From a virus: DNA of 38,784 bases. Shown piece after piece: positions 12,730-20,043 of this stretch; position 1 is the first letter of the stretch, and the number at the start of each line of letters is the position of its first letter. Both the position numbers and the translations under genes were made by a program. Where the stretch lies: positions 1-38,784 of IMG/VR virus record IMGVR_UViG_3300046794_000317, one strand, 5' to 3'. The notes beneath the pieces are model-generated. The model saw nothing but the letters and a program-made list of their open reading frames with translations, searched no databases and was not told the DNA's origin.

Positions 12730-13694
12730 AATTCATCGAATGCCAGCAAGGCACCCCCGAGTGGTTCGCGTCCCGCGTCGGCAAGATCACCGCGTCCTGC
12801 TTCGCCGACGCCATCAGCACGTGCTCGCGTAAGTCTGGCGCGCGTGATGTTGGCGACCCGACGGCAGTAGCCGAGCGCTACGCCGCCGACCTGGCGATCG
12901 AGCGCATCAGCGGCCAGCCGCACGGCGAGCCGCCGAAGGCCTGGGTGCTGGAGCGCGGACACGAGATGGAAACGCACGCCCGCCGGTTCTACGAGGGCCG
13001 CACCGGCTCCTACGTCACCGAGGCCGGCATCTGCCTGACCGACGACGAGATCTTCGGCTACAGCACCGACGGCCTGGTCGACGACGACGGCCTCATCGAG
13101 ATCAAGGCGCCGATCGACAGCACGAAGATCCTGGCCATGTGGGCGACCGGCGACACGTCGGAATACGACCACCAGATGCAGGGCGGCATGTGGATCACCG
13201 GCCGGAAGTGGTGCGACTTCATCATGTACGTGCCTGACCTGGCCAGCATTGGCAAGGACCTGTACGTGAAGCGCGTGTTCCGCGACGATGCCTTCATCGA
13301 CGCGATGGTCGAGGGCCTGGCCAGGTTCGACAGGATGGTGGGCGGCTTCGTCGACGTGCTACGCGGCCCGATGGGCGATGAGGCGCTGGACGACCCGGAC
13401 TTCCAGGAAGTGCCGCCGGCGCTGGCAGAGCTCGGAGTGGCAACCGTCACGTCGATCGAGGCAGCGCGGCCGGCGCCCACGATGGTCCCACTGCTGCCCA
13501 GCATGCGGCTCGGCCAGATCAACGAGCGCCTGGCGCCGATCGCGCTGACCGCAGATGGCCTGGCGCGTCTCGGCTTCGCGCCGGCCGCGACCGACAAGTC
13601 CGCGAAGCTTTACCACGAAGCTGATTTCCCGGCGATGTGCGCGGCACTGATCCGCCACGTCGACGGCGTGGCCCAGCAGGCGAGGGCGGCATGA
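12726..13694 (+). CDS. YqaJ/lambda-Exo type exonuclease
   Basis: A 322-residue PD-(D/E)xK exonuclease that resects double-strand ends to give 3' overhangs for RecT. Residues 9-24 carry GTPEWFASRVGKITAS, the YqaJ signature. The metal site is Glu80 (RGHEME), Asp115 (STDG), and Glu125-x-Lys127 (IEIKAP), followed by the HQMQGGMW glutamine motif. The extra C-terminal 100 residues are not assigned. The partner order RecT then exonuclease is the usual one. Confidence 0.93.
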   Translation: MKFIECQQGTPEWFASRVGKITASCFADAISTCSRKSGARDVGDPTAVAERYAADLAIERISGQPHGEPPKAWVLERGHEMETHARRFYEGRTGSYVTEAGICLTDDEIFGYSTDGLVDDDGLIEIKAPIDSTKILAMWATGDTSEYDHQMQGGMWITGRKWCDFIMYVPDLASIGKDLYVKRVFRDDAFIDAMVEGLARFDRMVGGFVDVLRGPMGDEALDDPDFQEVPPALAELGVATVTSIEAARPAPTMVPLLPSMRLGQINERLAPIALTADGLARLGFAPAATDKSAKLYHEADFPAMCAALIRHVDGVAQQARAA

Positions 13695-13936
13695 CGCGCG
13701 CTGTCTACGAAGCCCAGATCGTGGCTGAGCTGGAGTTCGCCCGCGCCGCGGCCGGGCACTTTGCGCAAAACCCGCAGCACAGCACCTATACCGCGGGCGC
13801 CATCGAGCCGGGCTGCTTCCTGGCGATCCGTTGGGGTCTCGGCGAGGATTGCGTGATGATCGTCAAGCTCGATGAGGCCCACATGCCGACGAACTACATG
13901 GAGATCGTCCGCCAGTTCGAGGCGAAGGCTGCATGA
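13691..13936 (+). CDS. Hypothetical protein in recombination cluster, 81 aa
   Basis: The ATG overlaps the exonuclease stop (ATGA). The protein is alpha/beta with a conserved-looking MIVKLDEAHMPTNY segment and starts MTRAVYEAQIVAEL. Coupling and codon use support it. No function recognised. Confidence 0.68.
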   Translation: MTRAVYEAQIVAELEFARAAAGHFAQNPQHSTYTAGAIEPGCFLAIRWGLGEDCVMIVKLDEAHMPTNYMEIVRQFEAKAA

Positions 13937-14178
13937 CCGGCCTGCGCCCATGCCTCTGGACGGTCCTGCAGTGCAAGCAGCAGGACTTCCAGCGCTTCCT
14001 CGGCGTCGACGGTGAGAAGGCCGCCGCCAGCCGCGTGAAGGAGCTGTGCGAAGTCGGCTCCCGCGCCGAGCTGGATCGCGACCCGAAAGCCCAGGCGCGC
14101 TGGGATGTGCGGATCCGGCGCGCCTACCTGAAACACCAGCAGCACCCCACCAACCACAACCAGGACCAGGAGATGTAA
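13933..14178 (+). CDS. Hypothetical protein in recombination cluster, 81 aa
   Basis: The ATG overlaps the upstream stop. The product is basic and helical (QCKQQDFQRFLGVDGEKAAA, then QARWDVRIRRAYLKHQQ) with a His/Asn/Gln-rich end. It may bind nucleic acid, but no motif is recognised. Confidence 0.65.
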   Translation: MTGLRPCLWTVLQCKQQDFQRFLGVDGEKAAASRVKELCEVGSRAELDRDPKAQARWDVRIRRAYLKHQQHPTNHNQDQEM

Positions 14179-14181
14179 CCA

Positions 14182-14709
14182 ATGTTCGACCTTTCCCAGA
14201 CCGTCAAGCTTGCCAACCTGAACCCTCGCGCGGAGAAGCACGGCGAGGACACGAAGCCCGCGCTCGACCTTAAGATCGAGGCCACGTGCCAGAGCAGCGT
14301 GTTGATCCACTTCCACCACGAGCTGCGCCAGCACCTCTTCAAGAAGGACGAGAACCCCGACCTGGTCGACCAGGTGACCGAGGGTGACGGCCTGACGGTG
14401 CTGCGCTACCCGAAGATGGGCGCCATCAAATGGGACTGGGAAGGCACGGGTTACACCGCGGAGGTGGACTACGGACTGGGCGGCGAGAGCAACATCGTGC
14501 TGCACGACGTGAAGATCGACCACTTCACGATCGAGGCCATGAACGGCGGCTCCGTGTCGCTGTGTTTCCGCATCATCGCCCACCCGGACGCTGAGGACGT
14601 CGGCAAGCTCTGCGAGTTCATCCAGCGCGACATCGAGCTGGTGCTGACGCCGCCGGAAGCGAAGACTGCCGACGACCTGTTCCCGGACAACATGCGGAAG
14701 GCAGCCTGA
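14182..14709 (+). CDS. Conserved-looking phage protein, 175 aa, in recombination cluster
   Basis: A well-formed beta-rich globular protein (MFDLSQTVKLANLNPRAEKH, then YTAEVDYGLGGESNIVLHDV and MNGGSVSLCFRIIAHPDA). Proteins of this type travel with RecT/exonuclease pairs in phages of Gram-negative bacteria. An ssDNA-binding or recombination-accessory role is a context guess, not a sequence-based one. Confidence 0.72.
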   Translation: MFDLSQTVKLANLNPRAEKHGEDTKPALDLKIEATCQSSVLIHFHHELRQHLFKKDENPDLVDQVTEGDGLTVLRYPKMGAIKWDWEGTGYTAEVDYGLGGESNIVLHDVKIDHFTIEAMNGGSVSLCFRIIAHPDAEDVGKLCEFIQRDIELVLTPPEAKTADDLFPDNMRKAA

Positions 14710-14711
14710 CC

Positions 14712-15119
14712 ATGGCGCGCGGACCTGTTCAGCCCGGCGCGCTTCGCAGCAAGGAAGAGCAGCAGGCCGCGCGCGCCGCGGCTGTGGCAACGATCATCCA
14801 GCAGCTGGAGAGCGGCCCGAAGACCGCCGCTGACCTGTTCCCGCTGCTCGGATGCCTTCGGCCAACGCTCTCCAACTACCTGCGCTACATGCACAAGCAG
14901 CTGCGCCTGATCCACATGACCGGAGAGTATCGGAACCGCGGAGAGGTGTGGGCGCTCGGGGCTGATCCGGCGCTGCCGGCGGCCGACGACGAGCTGGACA
15001 AGATCATTGCGGTAAAGCGTGGCATCGGCCCGGCCCGGCAGATCGGCATGTTTCGCCATTGGATGGATGTAGCGCTGTTCGGGCCGGCCACGGCCCAACC
15101 GATGATTCAACAAGGATAA
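14712..15119 (+). CDS. Winged-helix DNA-binding protein, 135 aa
   Basis: Residues about 22-78 are a winged helix: VATIIQQLESGPKTAADLFP, a recognition helix (LRPTLSNYLRYMHKQ) and a wing (GEYRNRGEVWALG). The N-terminal 20 residues and the C-terminus are extended. It directly precedes the methyltransferase and may regulate the operon or guide the enzyme; neither is shown. Confidence 0.7.
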   Translation: MARGPVQPGALRSKEEQQAARAAAVATIIQQLESGPKTAADLFPLLGCLRPTLSNYLRYMHKQLRLIHMTGEYRNRGEVWALGADPALPAADDELDKIIAVKRGIGPARQIGMFRHWMDVALFGPATAQPMIQQG

Positions 15120-15124
15120 CAAGA

Positions 15125-16816
15125 ATGCTCCGCGAGACCCTCACCCAAGATATCACCCACTTCCACTTCTGCTGCGGCATCGGTGGCGCAGCCAAGGGCT
15201 TCAACAAGGCCAATCCGCGCATCCCCGGTATGCAAGCCAAGATGCGCTGCCTGGGCGGCGTCGACGTTTCGCCGTCGGCCATCCGCGACTTCGATCGCCT
15301 GGTGGGCGTGCCTGGCACCGTGATGGACCTGTTCACGCGCGGCCAGTACACCGCCTTCCATGGCAAAGAGCCGCCGGCGGCCTGGAAGGAGATGGGCCCG
15401 GTCGACATTCGCCGCGCCGCCGGCAACGAGCGCCCGAACATCGTGTTCATCAGCAGCCCATGCAAGGGCGCCTCGGGCCTGTTGTCCGAGAAGATGAGCC
15501 AGACCGCCAAGTATCAGGCGTTGAACGAGCTGACGCTGCGCTGTATCTGGTTGATGGCCGAGGCCTGGGCCGATGATCCGGTCGACCTGATCGTGTTCGA
15601 GAATGTGCCGCGGCTGGCCACGCGAGGCCGGCATCTGCTGGACCAGATCAACCAGGTGCTGCAGCGCTATGGCTACGCCGTGGCCGAGACCACGCACGAC
15701 TGCGGTGAGCTGGGCGGCCTGGCCCAAAGCCGCAAGCGCTTCCTGCTGGTGGCGCGCCACACGGAGAAGGTGCCGCCGTTCCTGTACGAGCCGGAGAAGA
15801 AGCGCCTGCGTGCCGTGGGCGACGTGCTCGGTCGCATGCCGTTCCCGGGCGATGCCGTGGCCGGCCCGATGCACCGCATCCCGCGCCTGCAGTGGAAGAC
15901 CTGGGTGCGCCTTGCCTTCGTCGAGGCCGGCAGCGACTGGCGCAGCCTGAACCGCCTGGCTGTCGAGAACGGGCACCTGAGCGATTACCTGATCGTGCCA
16001 GACATGCACCGCGGCGTGCTGGGCGTGAACGGCTGGGCCGATTCGATGGGCACGGTGACAAGCCGCAGCATGCCAATGAACGGGAACTTCGGCGTTGCCG
16101 ATCCGCGCTTCGATTCCGGCGTCTACGATTGCGGCCAGTACGGCCTGTGTGGCTGGAACGAGACGATGGGCGCGGTCATCAATGTGAAGAGTCCGGGCCA
16201 GGGCATGTTCGCGGTGCAGGATCCGCGATCGACCAGCGCGTTCGATGGCGCCGGCAAATACCAGATCACGCCCTTCGACCAGCCGGCGGGTACCGTGATC
16301 GCCGCCAGCACTACCGGCCAGGGCGCCTTCGCCGTCGCCGACCCGCGCACCAGCCTGAACACCCGCCAGCAGGGCGATGCCTACCTGACCGGCGGCCACT
16401 ACGGCGTGGTGCCGTGGGGCTCGCCCAGCGGCGCCGTAAGCGCGGCCGCGCGCCAGGACAACGGCCGCTGGTCGGTCGCTGACCCGCGCATCGACACGCT
16501 GCCAGCACCAGACCAGAAAACTGTCGCGATTATCCGCGCGCTGGACGGCACCTGGCACCGGCCGTTCACCACGCTCGAGCTGGCCGCGCTGCAGTCGCTG
16601 ATCGAGCCCGAGGAATACCTGCTGCTGGACGGGATGAGCGACAGCGTATGGCGCGAACACATCGGCAACCTGGTGCCGCCGGAGGCTGCATGCGCGATCG
16701 GGGAAGTGATGGGTACAACGCTGCTGCTGGCACGCGCTGGCGAGACCTTCGTACTGGGCTCGACGCCGATCTGGGTGCGGAATGTGGCGCTGGCTCTGAC
16801 AATGCCGGCGGCGTAA
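15125..16816 (+). CDS. C5 cytosine DNA methyltransferase with tandem-repeat target domain
   Basis: A 563-residue enzyme that transfers a methyl group from SAM to C5 of cytosine in DNA, likely protecting phage DNA from restriction. Motifs are in order: I (FHFCCGIGG, about 13-21), IV with catalytic Cys113 (PCKGAS), VI (ENVP, 159-162), VIII (QSRKR, 201-205), IX/X (TTLELAALQ and IGNLVPPEA near the end). Between VIII and IX lie four units of about 40 residues that each end in a F/W-x-V-x-D-P-R motif (328, 368, 408, 455). It is longer than typical phage Dcm proteins because of this. The ATG at 15125 follows the winged-helix gene by 5 bases. No cognate endonuclease is present. Confidence 0.9.
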   Translation: MLRETLTQDITHFHFCCGIGGAAKGFNKANPRIPGMQAKMRCLGGVDVSPSAIRDFDRLVGVPGTVMDLFTRGQYTAFHGKEPPAAWKEMGPVDIRRAAGNERPNIVFISSPCKGASGLLSEKMSQTAKYQALNELTLRCIWLMAEAWADDPVDLIVFENVPRLATRGRHLLDQINQVLQRYGYAVAETTHDCGELGGLAQSRKRFLLVARHTEKVPPFLYEPEKKRLRAVGDVLGRMPFPGDAVAGPMHRIPRLQWKTWVRLAFVEAGSDWRSLNRLAVENGHLSDYLIVPDMHRGVLGVNGWADSMGTVTSRSMPMNGNFGVADPRFDSGVYDCGQYGLCGWNETMGAVINVKSPGQGMFAVQDPRSTSAFDGAGKYQITPFDQPAGTVIAASTTGQGAFAVADPRTSLNTRQQGDAYLTGGHYGVVPWGSPSGAVSAAARQDNGRWSVADPRIDTLPAPDQKTVAIIRALDGTWHRPFTTLELAALQSLIEPEEYLLLDGMSDSVWREHIGNLVPPEAACAIGEVMGTTLLLARAGETFVLGSTPIWVRNVALALTMPAA

Positions 16817-16828
16817 TCGGCTGAGTGT

Positions 16829-16852
16829 GCGGCCCTCAATTAGAGAGGCCGC
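16829..16852. other. Hairpin between convergent genes
   Basis: GCGGCC (16829-16834) and GGCCGC (16847-16852), with an inner CTC/GAG pairing, form a stem between the methyltransferase stop and the end of the leftward 69-aa gene. It lacks a U-tract, so it may be only a weak or factor-aided terminator. Confidence 0.4.
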
Positions 16853-16861
16853 AAGCCTAGG

Positions 16862-17071
16862 TTATTGGGAATTGGCCTGGACCGTAGCGGAGTAATTCGT
16901 TGCGAGTGCCTGAATAATCGCGCCAACAATGGCTGGGTCAGTGCCCATCCCGAAGTTTGCGGTCGCGATATTTTTGGCCAACTGCACCTGCATTTCGGTG
17001 ATTTGGCGAGCTCTATCGATGCGCGAAGTCACGGTCGGGCTTAAGGGTGCAGATATAGGGGAACCGCCCAT
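16862..17071 (-). CDS. Isolated leftward protein, 69 aa, function unknown
   Basis: This gene runs against its neighbours. The ATG at 17071 has a near-ideal AAGGAGATAAAA in front of it. The product starts MGGSPISAPLSPTVTSRI and continues as amphipathic helix (TEMQVQLAKNIATANFGM) without cysteines or membrane segments. The opposite-strand frame over the same bases has no ribosome binding site. An own AT-rich promoter (17103-17111) is likely, so it could be expressed in the lysogen. Confidence 0.72.
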   Translation of the reverse strand: MGGSPISAPLSPTVTSRIDRARQITEMQVQLAKNIATANFGMGTDPAIVGAIIQALATNYSATVQANSQ

Positions 17072-17102
17072 TTTTATCTCCTTGATGTGTTATGGAAAGG
17101 AA

Positions 17103-17111
17103 ATATTAGCA
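17103..17111 (-). promoter_or_regulatory. Possible extended -10 promoter for the leftward 69-aa gene
   Basis: On the minus strand TGC-TAATAT (17111-17103) resembles an extended -10 element and lies 32 bp before the ATG at 17071. No good -35 is seen. The local sequence is AT-rich. Confidence 0.35.
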
Positions 17112-17596
17112 TGAGTGAAACTAATTTGCAGGATCACAATTTCCGCAATAATTTGTGTGATGGAGGCAACATCCTGCACGAAGCCAAGCGCCTGCGCCTG
17201 CTGGCCGCCGCGCTCGAGCTGCAGCACTACACCAGCACTGCGGCGAACGTGGTGCCGATCCCGGGCGGCGACCAGGTGATCGCAATCGGCTCGCCGGCGG
17301 CGGTGTCGCGGCTGCTGGAGATTGCGCCGGCCGTTGTAGGCGCAGGAGAACTGCCGCCGAAGCCGCACACGACCTACAACGGCTATAGCGACGGCAGCGA
17401 GCCGCTATGGACCGCCGAGCAGATGGACGATTACGCGCGCGCCGCGATCGCCCATGCGGTTGCGATCTGCGACGGCGTGGCGGCCAAGAGCAAGAATTCC
17501 CTGTTCCGCTCTGGAGCGAAGATCTGCGCCGGCGAGATTCGTGCTGCGCGGGGCGCCGACGACCAGGTCGACAGCGAAGGGGGCCACCATGATTGA
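17111..17596 (+). CDS. Hypothetical protein, 161 aa, upstream of xis-int
   Basis: The ATG at 17111 has AAGGAAA at a normal distance. The protein is soluble: an N-terminal Asn/Asp-rich part, an Ala/Leu-rich helix (AKRLRLLAAALELQHY), a beta-like middle (VVPIPGGDQVIAIGSPAAVS) and a C-terminal helix (YARAAIAHAVAICDGVAAKS). No family recognised. It begins a short rightward run ending with the integrase. Confidence 0.72.
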   Translation: MSETNLQDHNFRNNLCDGGNILHEAKRLRLLAAALELQHYTSTAANVVPIPGGDQVIAIGSPAAVSRLLEIAPAVVGAGELPPKPHTTYNGYSDGSEPLWTAEQMDDYARAAIAHAVAICDGVAAKSKNSLFRSGAKICAGEIRAARGADDQVDSEGGHHD

Positions 17597-17768
17597 ACGT
17601 AAGCAGGACCGGCGCCGCAGCGCGTCGTCGTACTTCACCAGTCCGGTAAATGACCGGCGCCGGCCGAGCTTCGAGCGTCGCGGCACGGTTCCCGACGCGC
17701 CGCCGCTGCAGCGCGAAGTGCAGCTGTACGGTGAACGCCGCCGGTTGCCGGATGCTGGGATGGAATAG
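17589..17768 (+). CDS. Small Arg-rich protein, 59 aa
   Basis: The ATG at 17589 overlaps the 3' end of the upstream gene and follows a GGGGG site. The product is strongly basic (ERKQDRRRSASSYF, then NDRRRPSFERRG) and probably unstructured or nucleic-acid binding. Its role is unknown. Confidence 0.58.
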   Translation: MIERKQDRRRSASSYFTSPVNDRRRPSFERRGTVPDAPPLQREVQLYGERRRLPDAGME

Positions 17769-17774
17769 GGGGGG

Positions 17775-18053
17775 ATGATGGGTGACTTGAACAGGCAGCA
17801 AATCTGCGCCGCGCTGGGCGTGAGCGAATCAACAATAAGGCGGCTCGAGCAGGCTGGTCTACCATATACGCCGGTGGGCGTGAGGTCGAAGCGGTACGAC
17901 CTGGGCGAGTGCAAGAAGTGGTTAAAGGAGAATCAGCAGTGTCAATCTGGGAAGATAAAGACGGTCGGAAGCACGTTGGAGTCATGGTCGAAGGCAAGCG
18001 AGTTCACCGAATCTTGCCGAAGGGTGCATCTGCGAGTGATGCCAAGCGTGTAG
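17775..18053 (+). CDS. xis: Excisionase-like (MerR/AlpA-type) DNA-binding protein
   Basis: Residues about 5-50 are a MerR-like winged helix (RQQICAALGVSESTIRRLEQ, then a wing VGVRSKRYDLGECKKWL), the fold of many phage excisionases and AlpA regulators. It is directly upstream of the integrase and overlaps its start by about 115 bases, a classic xis-int arrangement. The C-terminal 35 residues, encoded in the overlap, look less protein-like. Two ATGs (17775, 17778) follow a G-run. The gene symbol is by position and fold. Confidence 0.75.
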   Translation: MMGDLNRQQICAALGVSESTIRRLEQAGLPYTPVGVRSKRYDLGECKKWLKENQQCQSGKIKTVGSTLESWSKASEFTESCRRVHLRVMPSV

Positions 18054-18934
18054 AAGCCGAGATCCGCGCCGCTGTGGCGCGGGCGCCGAAGACCGTCAAC
18101 ATTCCGGGCGATCCGTCGATGATCGCCATCCTGAACCTGTTCGTCGAGCATTCGAAGACGCTGCGCAGTTCGGAGACGTCCAAATACCATGCCAAGCGTC
18201 TCGGGCCCTGGGCCGAGAAGTACAAGGCGAGCCAGGCGCAGGAGTTTGCCGACCAGGTGATCAAGGACATGAGCCAGCTGGTCGAGCACCCGAAGACGAA
18301 AGAGATGAAGCCAGCGTACGCGCCGGCCACGATCAACCGATCGCTGGCGTGCGCGAAGAAGGGACTAGACATCGCATGGCGACAGCGCCTGATCCCGGAG
18401 AACTACGGCCTGCGCATCAAACTGGTGAGCGTCAACAACAAGCGGGAGGTTTTCCTGACGGTTGATCAGGTGCGCCAGATCGCGCAGCACTGCTCCGAGC
18501 AGGCCCAGGCGGCGATCTGGTTTGCGCTGCTGACCGGCGCGCGCCGTGGCGAGATCTTCAAGATCCGGGCCGAGCACATCGGTGCGGAGACGATCACCCT
18601 GCCGGCCAGCCATACGAAGACCAACCGGATGCGCGTCATCCCGATCATCCCCGCACTGCGTCCGTGGCTCAAGCACCTGCCGCTGACGATCACGGTCGAC
18701 GGCGTGAAGTCGGCCTGGCGCCGTGCGCGCGTGACGGCCGGCATGGAGCACGTGAACTTCCACGACCTGCGGCACTCGTGCGCGAGTATCATGCTGGGCC
18801 TGGGCGTGGACCTCTACACCATCAGCAAAATCCTCGGGCACAGCACGATCCAGACCACGCAACGGTATAGTCACCTGCAGGTGGACGCGCAGCGCGCCGC
18901 GCTGGAGAAGCTGGGCGCCCTGGCCAGCAAATAG
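17939..18934 (+). CDS. int: Tyrosine integrase
   Basis: A 331-residue site-specific recombinase for insertion at, and excision from, the tRNA-Val target. The GTG at 17939 is preferred because AAAGGAG lies 8-9 bases before it; a longer ATG frame (17909) lacks a site. The N-terminal about 60 residues are an arm-type DNA-binding domain, about 60-165 a core-binding SAM-like domain, and 170-330 the catalytic domain with Arg202 (TGARRGE), Lys227 (HTKTNR), His275-x-x-Arg278 (HDLRH), His301 (LGHST) and nucleophile Tyr310 (RYSHL). It is followed by a terminator and attP. Confidence 0.95.
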   Translation: MSIWEDKDGRKHVGVMVEGKRVHRILPKGASASDAKRVEAEIRAAVARAPKTVNIPGDPSMIAILNLFVEHSKTLRSSETSKYHAKRLGPWAEKYKASQAQEFADQVIKDMSQLVEHPKTKEMKPAYAPATINRSLACAKKGLDIAWRQRLIPENYGLRIKLVSVNNKREVFLTVDQVRQIAQHCSEQAQAAIWFALLTGARRGEIFKIRAEHIGAETITLPASHTKTNRMRVIPIIPALRPWLKHLPLTITVDGVKSAWRRARVTAGMEHVNFHDLRHSCASIMLGLGVDLYTISKILGHSTIQTTQRYSHLQVDAQRAALEKLGALASK

Positions 18935-18953
18935 CCTGTGTAATTCCTGGTGC

Positions 18954-18979
18954 AAAACGCTGAATTTCAGCAGCGTTTT
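18954..18979 (+). terminator. Terminator behind the integrase
   Basis: A 9-bp perfect stem, AAAACGCTG (18954-18962) with CAGCGTTTT (18971-18979), around an 8-base loop. The stem ends in a short T-run. It works in principle in both directions. Confidence 0.6.
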
Positions 18980-19037
18980 ATGGCGTTCTGGACGGTGCGC
19001 TCCTCTATGAAACCCTGCGCAAAACCATCCTTCAATG

Positions 19038-19085
19038 GCATTCACACTGCAGGGGTCGCAAGTTCGAAACTTGCACTTCCCACCA
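19038..19085 (+). other. attP: attP core: 3' half of a tRNA-Val(CAC)-like gene
   Basis: The 48 bases read as the end of a tRNA: anticodon loop TTCACAC (19041-19047, anticodon CAC), anticodon-stem 3' strand TGCAG, variable GGGTC, T-stem GCAAG, T-loop TTCGAAA, CTTGC, acceptor strand ACTTCCC, A and CCA (19083-19085). The 5' part of a tRNA is absent. Integrases of this type cross over in the anticodon stem-loop, and the phage core rebuilds the host gene. Placement directly after int supports it. The host tRNA identity is inferred from the anticodon. Confidence 0.88.
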
Positions 19086-19115
19086 GAATAAAGCTGACAA
19101 ATCAGCGACTTAGAG

Positions 19116-19147
19116 AAAGCCGGAGCGGACACGCTACCGGCTTTTTT
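19116..19147 (+). terminator. Terminator just downstream of attP core
   Basis: AAAGCCGG (19116-19123) pairs with CCGGCTTT (19137-19144), followed by more T to 19147. It may stop transcription from int or, in the prophage, from the host tRNA. Confidence 0.75.
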
Positions 19148-19208
19148 ACGTCTGTGTAAATAGCCGGTGTAATCCCCGGCGGGTGTGCATCAGCGGCCCG
19201 GCCTTCAT

Positions 19209-19940
19209 CTACGCATTTACACCGATTACACCGGCCGGCACTGGCTGAGCCACCGGCTGCTCCGGCACCTGATGACGCCGCGGCTGCACGCGGGTGGTGG
19301 TGATCGACATCGGCAGGAATAGTGGCTCATCCCGTTGCGGGCCCTGCCGCTTCACGAACCCAATATTGATCCCGCCAGGCGCCGGCCGCACGCTCAAGCG
19401 CAGCGGCGCCGGTGAGGCGTCAACCTCGGCAGCCAGGGTGCGCATGTTGAAGAACAGCGTTTCGCCCTGCTGGGCGGCCAGGTGCAGGCGGCGCAGACTG
19501 TCGGCGCGGACGTGCTGCATGCGCGCGCTGTTCGTGCTCTGGCCGGGCCAGAAGAGCAGGGCACCGTAGCTGCCCGTGCGCAGCACCTGCTCGGCGGCCC
19601 ATAGTGCGTCTGCCGTGCGATCGGCGCGGATCCAGATGGCCGAGGCCGGAGGAATGCCCAGCGCGGCCAGCGACAGCGCCTGGGGCACGTGAGGCGGCGT
19701 AAGCAGCACGACGCGGCGGTCGGCCACCTTGGCCAGCGCCGGCGCCAGCAAGCGCATCTCTCCGATGCCCGGCTGCTGCACCAGCAGATCGACCAGCGTG
19801 CCAACTGGCCAGCCGCCGCCGGGGAGCTGATTCGACAGGGCCGGATGGCCCGTATCGACGCACCGCGTGCGGCCGCGCGCCAGCTGGGAAGCTCGCCAAA
19901 GCGACGGGTGAAGCGCTTCGAGGGCTGGCGCAGTGGTCAT
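19209..19940 (-). CDS. imuA: ImuA-like SOS mutagenesis accessory protein (orphan)
   Basis: A 243-residue RecA-related protein of the ImuA family (COG4544 type), in bacteria the first gene of the SOS-induced imuA-imuB-dnaE2 error-prone repair set. Visible blocks are LWRASQLARGRTRCVDTGHP, LPGGGWPVGTLVDLLVQ, PGIGEMRLLAPAL (degenerate Walker region), the hydrophobic VVLLTPPHVPQALSLAALGI, IWIRADRTADALWAAEQVLR, RLHLAAQQGETLFF and FVKRQGP, all in family order. The ATG at 19940 follows GGAGAG; a LexA box is 15 bp upstream. No imuB or dnaE2 is present. It lies between attP and the lysis genes; its last seven codons (GVIGVNA) are made of integrase arm repeats. Confidence 0.88.
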   Translation of the reverse strand: MTTAPALEALHPSLWRASQLARGRTRCVDTGHPALSNQLPGGGWPVGTLVDLLVQQPGIGEMRLLAPALAKVADRRVVLLTPPHVPQALSLAALGIPPASAIWIRADRTADALWAAEQVLRTGSYGALLFWPGQSTNSARMQHVRADSLRRLHLAAQQGETLFFNMRTLAAEVDASPAPLRLSVRPAPGGINIGFVKRQGPQRDEPLFLPMSITTTRVQPRRHQVPEQPVAQPVPAGVIGVNA

Positions 19941-19955
19941 GTTTCTCTCCAAAAA

Positions 19956-19975
19956 TACTGTATGCGTGTACAGTA
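19956..19975 (-). promoter_or_regulatory. LexA (SOS) box of the imuA gene
   Basis: TACTGTATGCGTGTACAGTA has both 7-base arms of the E. coli consensus intact (CTGT-N8-ACAG at 19958-19973). A TATACT -10-like hexamer (minus strand, 19977-19972) overlaps it. Host LexA should repress the gene until DNA damage. Confidence 0.88.
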
Positions 19976-20043
19976 TATCAAGGATCAAACTGACAACTGA
20001 TAAACCTCAGTCGGCTACCGAAACGGTGCCTCACCATGAGGGA

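Larger units (their letters stand above)
18937..19234. repeat. Candidate integrase arm-type sites flanking attP
   Basis: A GTGTAAW motif occurs in direct orientation at 18937-18944, 19153-19160 and 19166-19173, and inverted at 19215-19223 and 19225-19234. CCGGTGTAAT (19164-19173) and ATTACACCGG (19225-19234) are a perfect inverted pair. Repeats on both sides of a tRNA core are expected for arm binding by the integrase N-terminus. The two inverted copies lie in the last codons of imuA. Confidence 0.6.

Noticed and set aside
15107-16660. A 517-codon leftward frame opposite the methyltransferase
   Set aside because: Shadow of the methyltransferase, whose motifs are complete on the plus strand.
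17909-17938. An upstream ATG for the integrase (ten residues longer)
   Set aside because: It lacks a ribosome binding site, whereas the GTG at 17939 has AAAGGAG at a proper distance.
19020-19090. A complete tRNA-Val gene
   Set aside because: Only the 3' half from the anticodon stem-loop is present; the 5' acceptor strand and D-arm are missing, so it is an attachment site.
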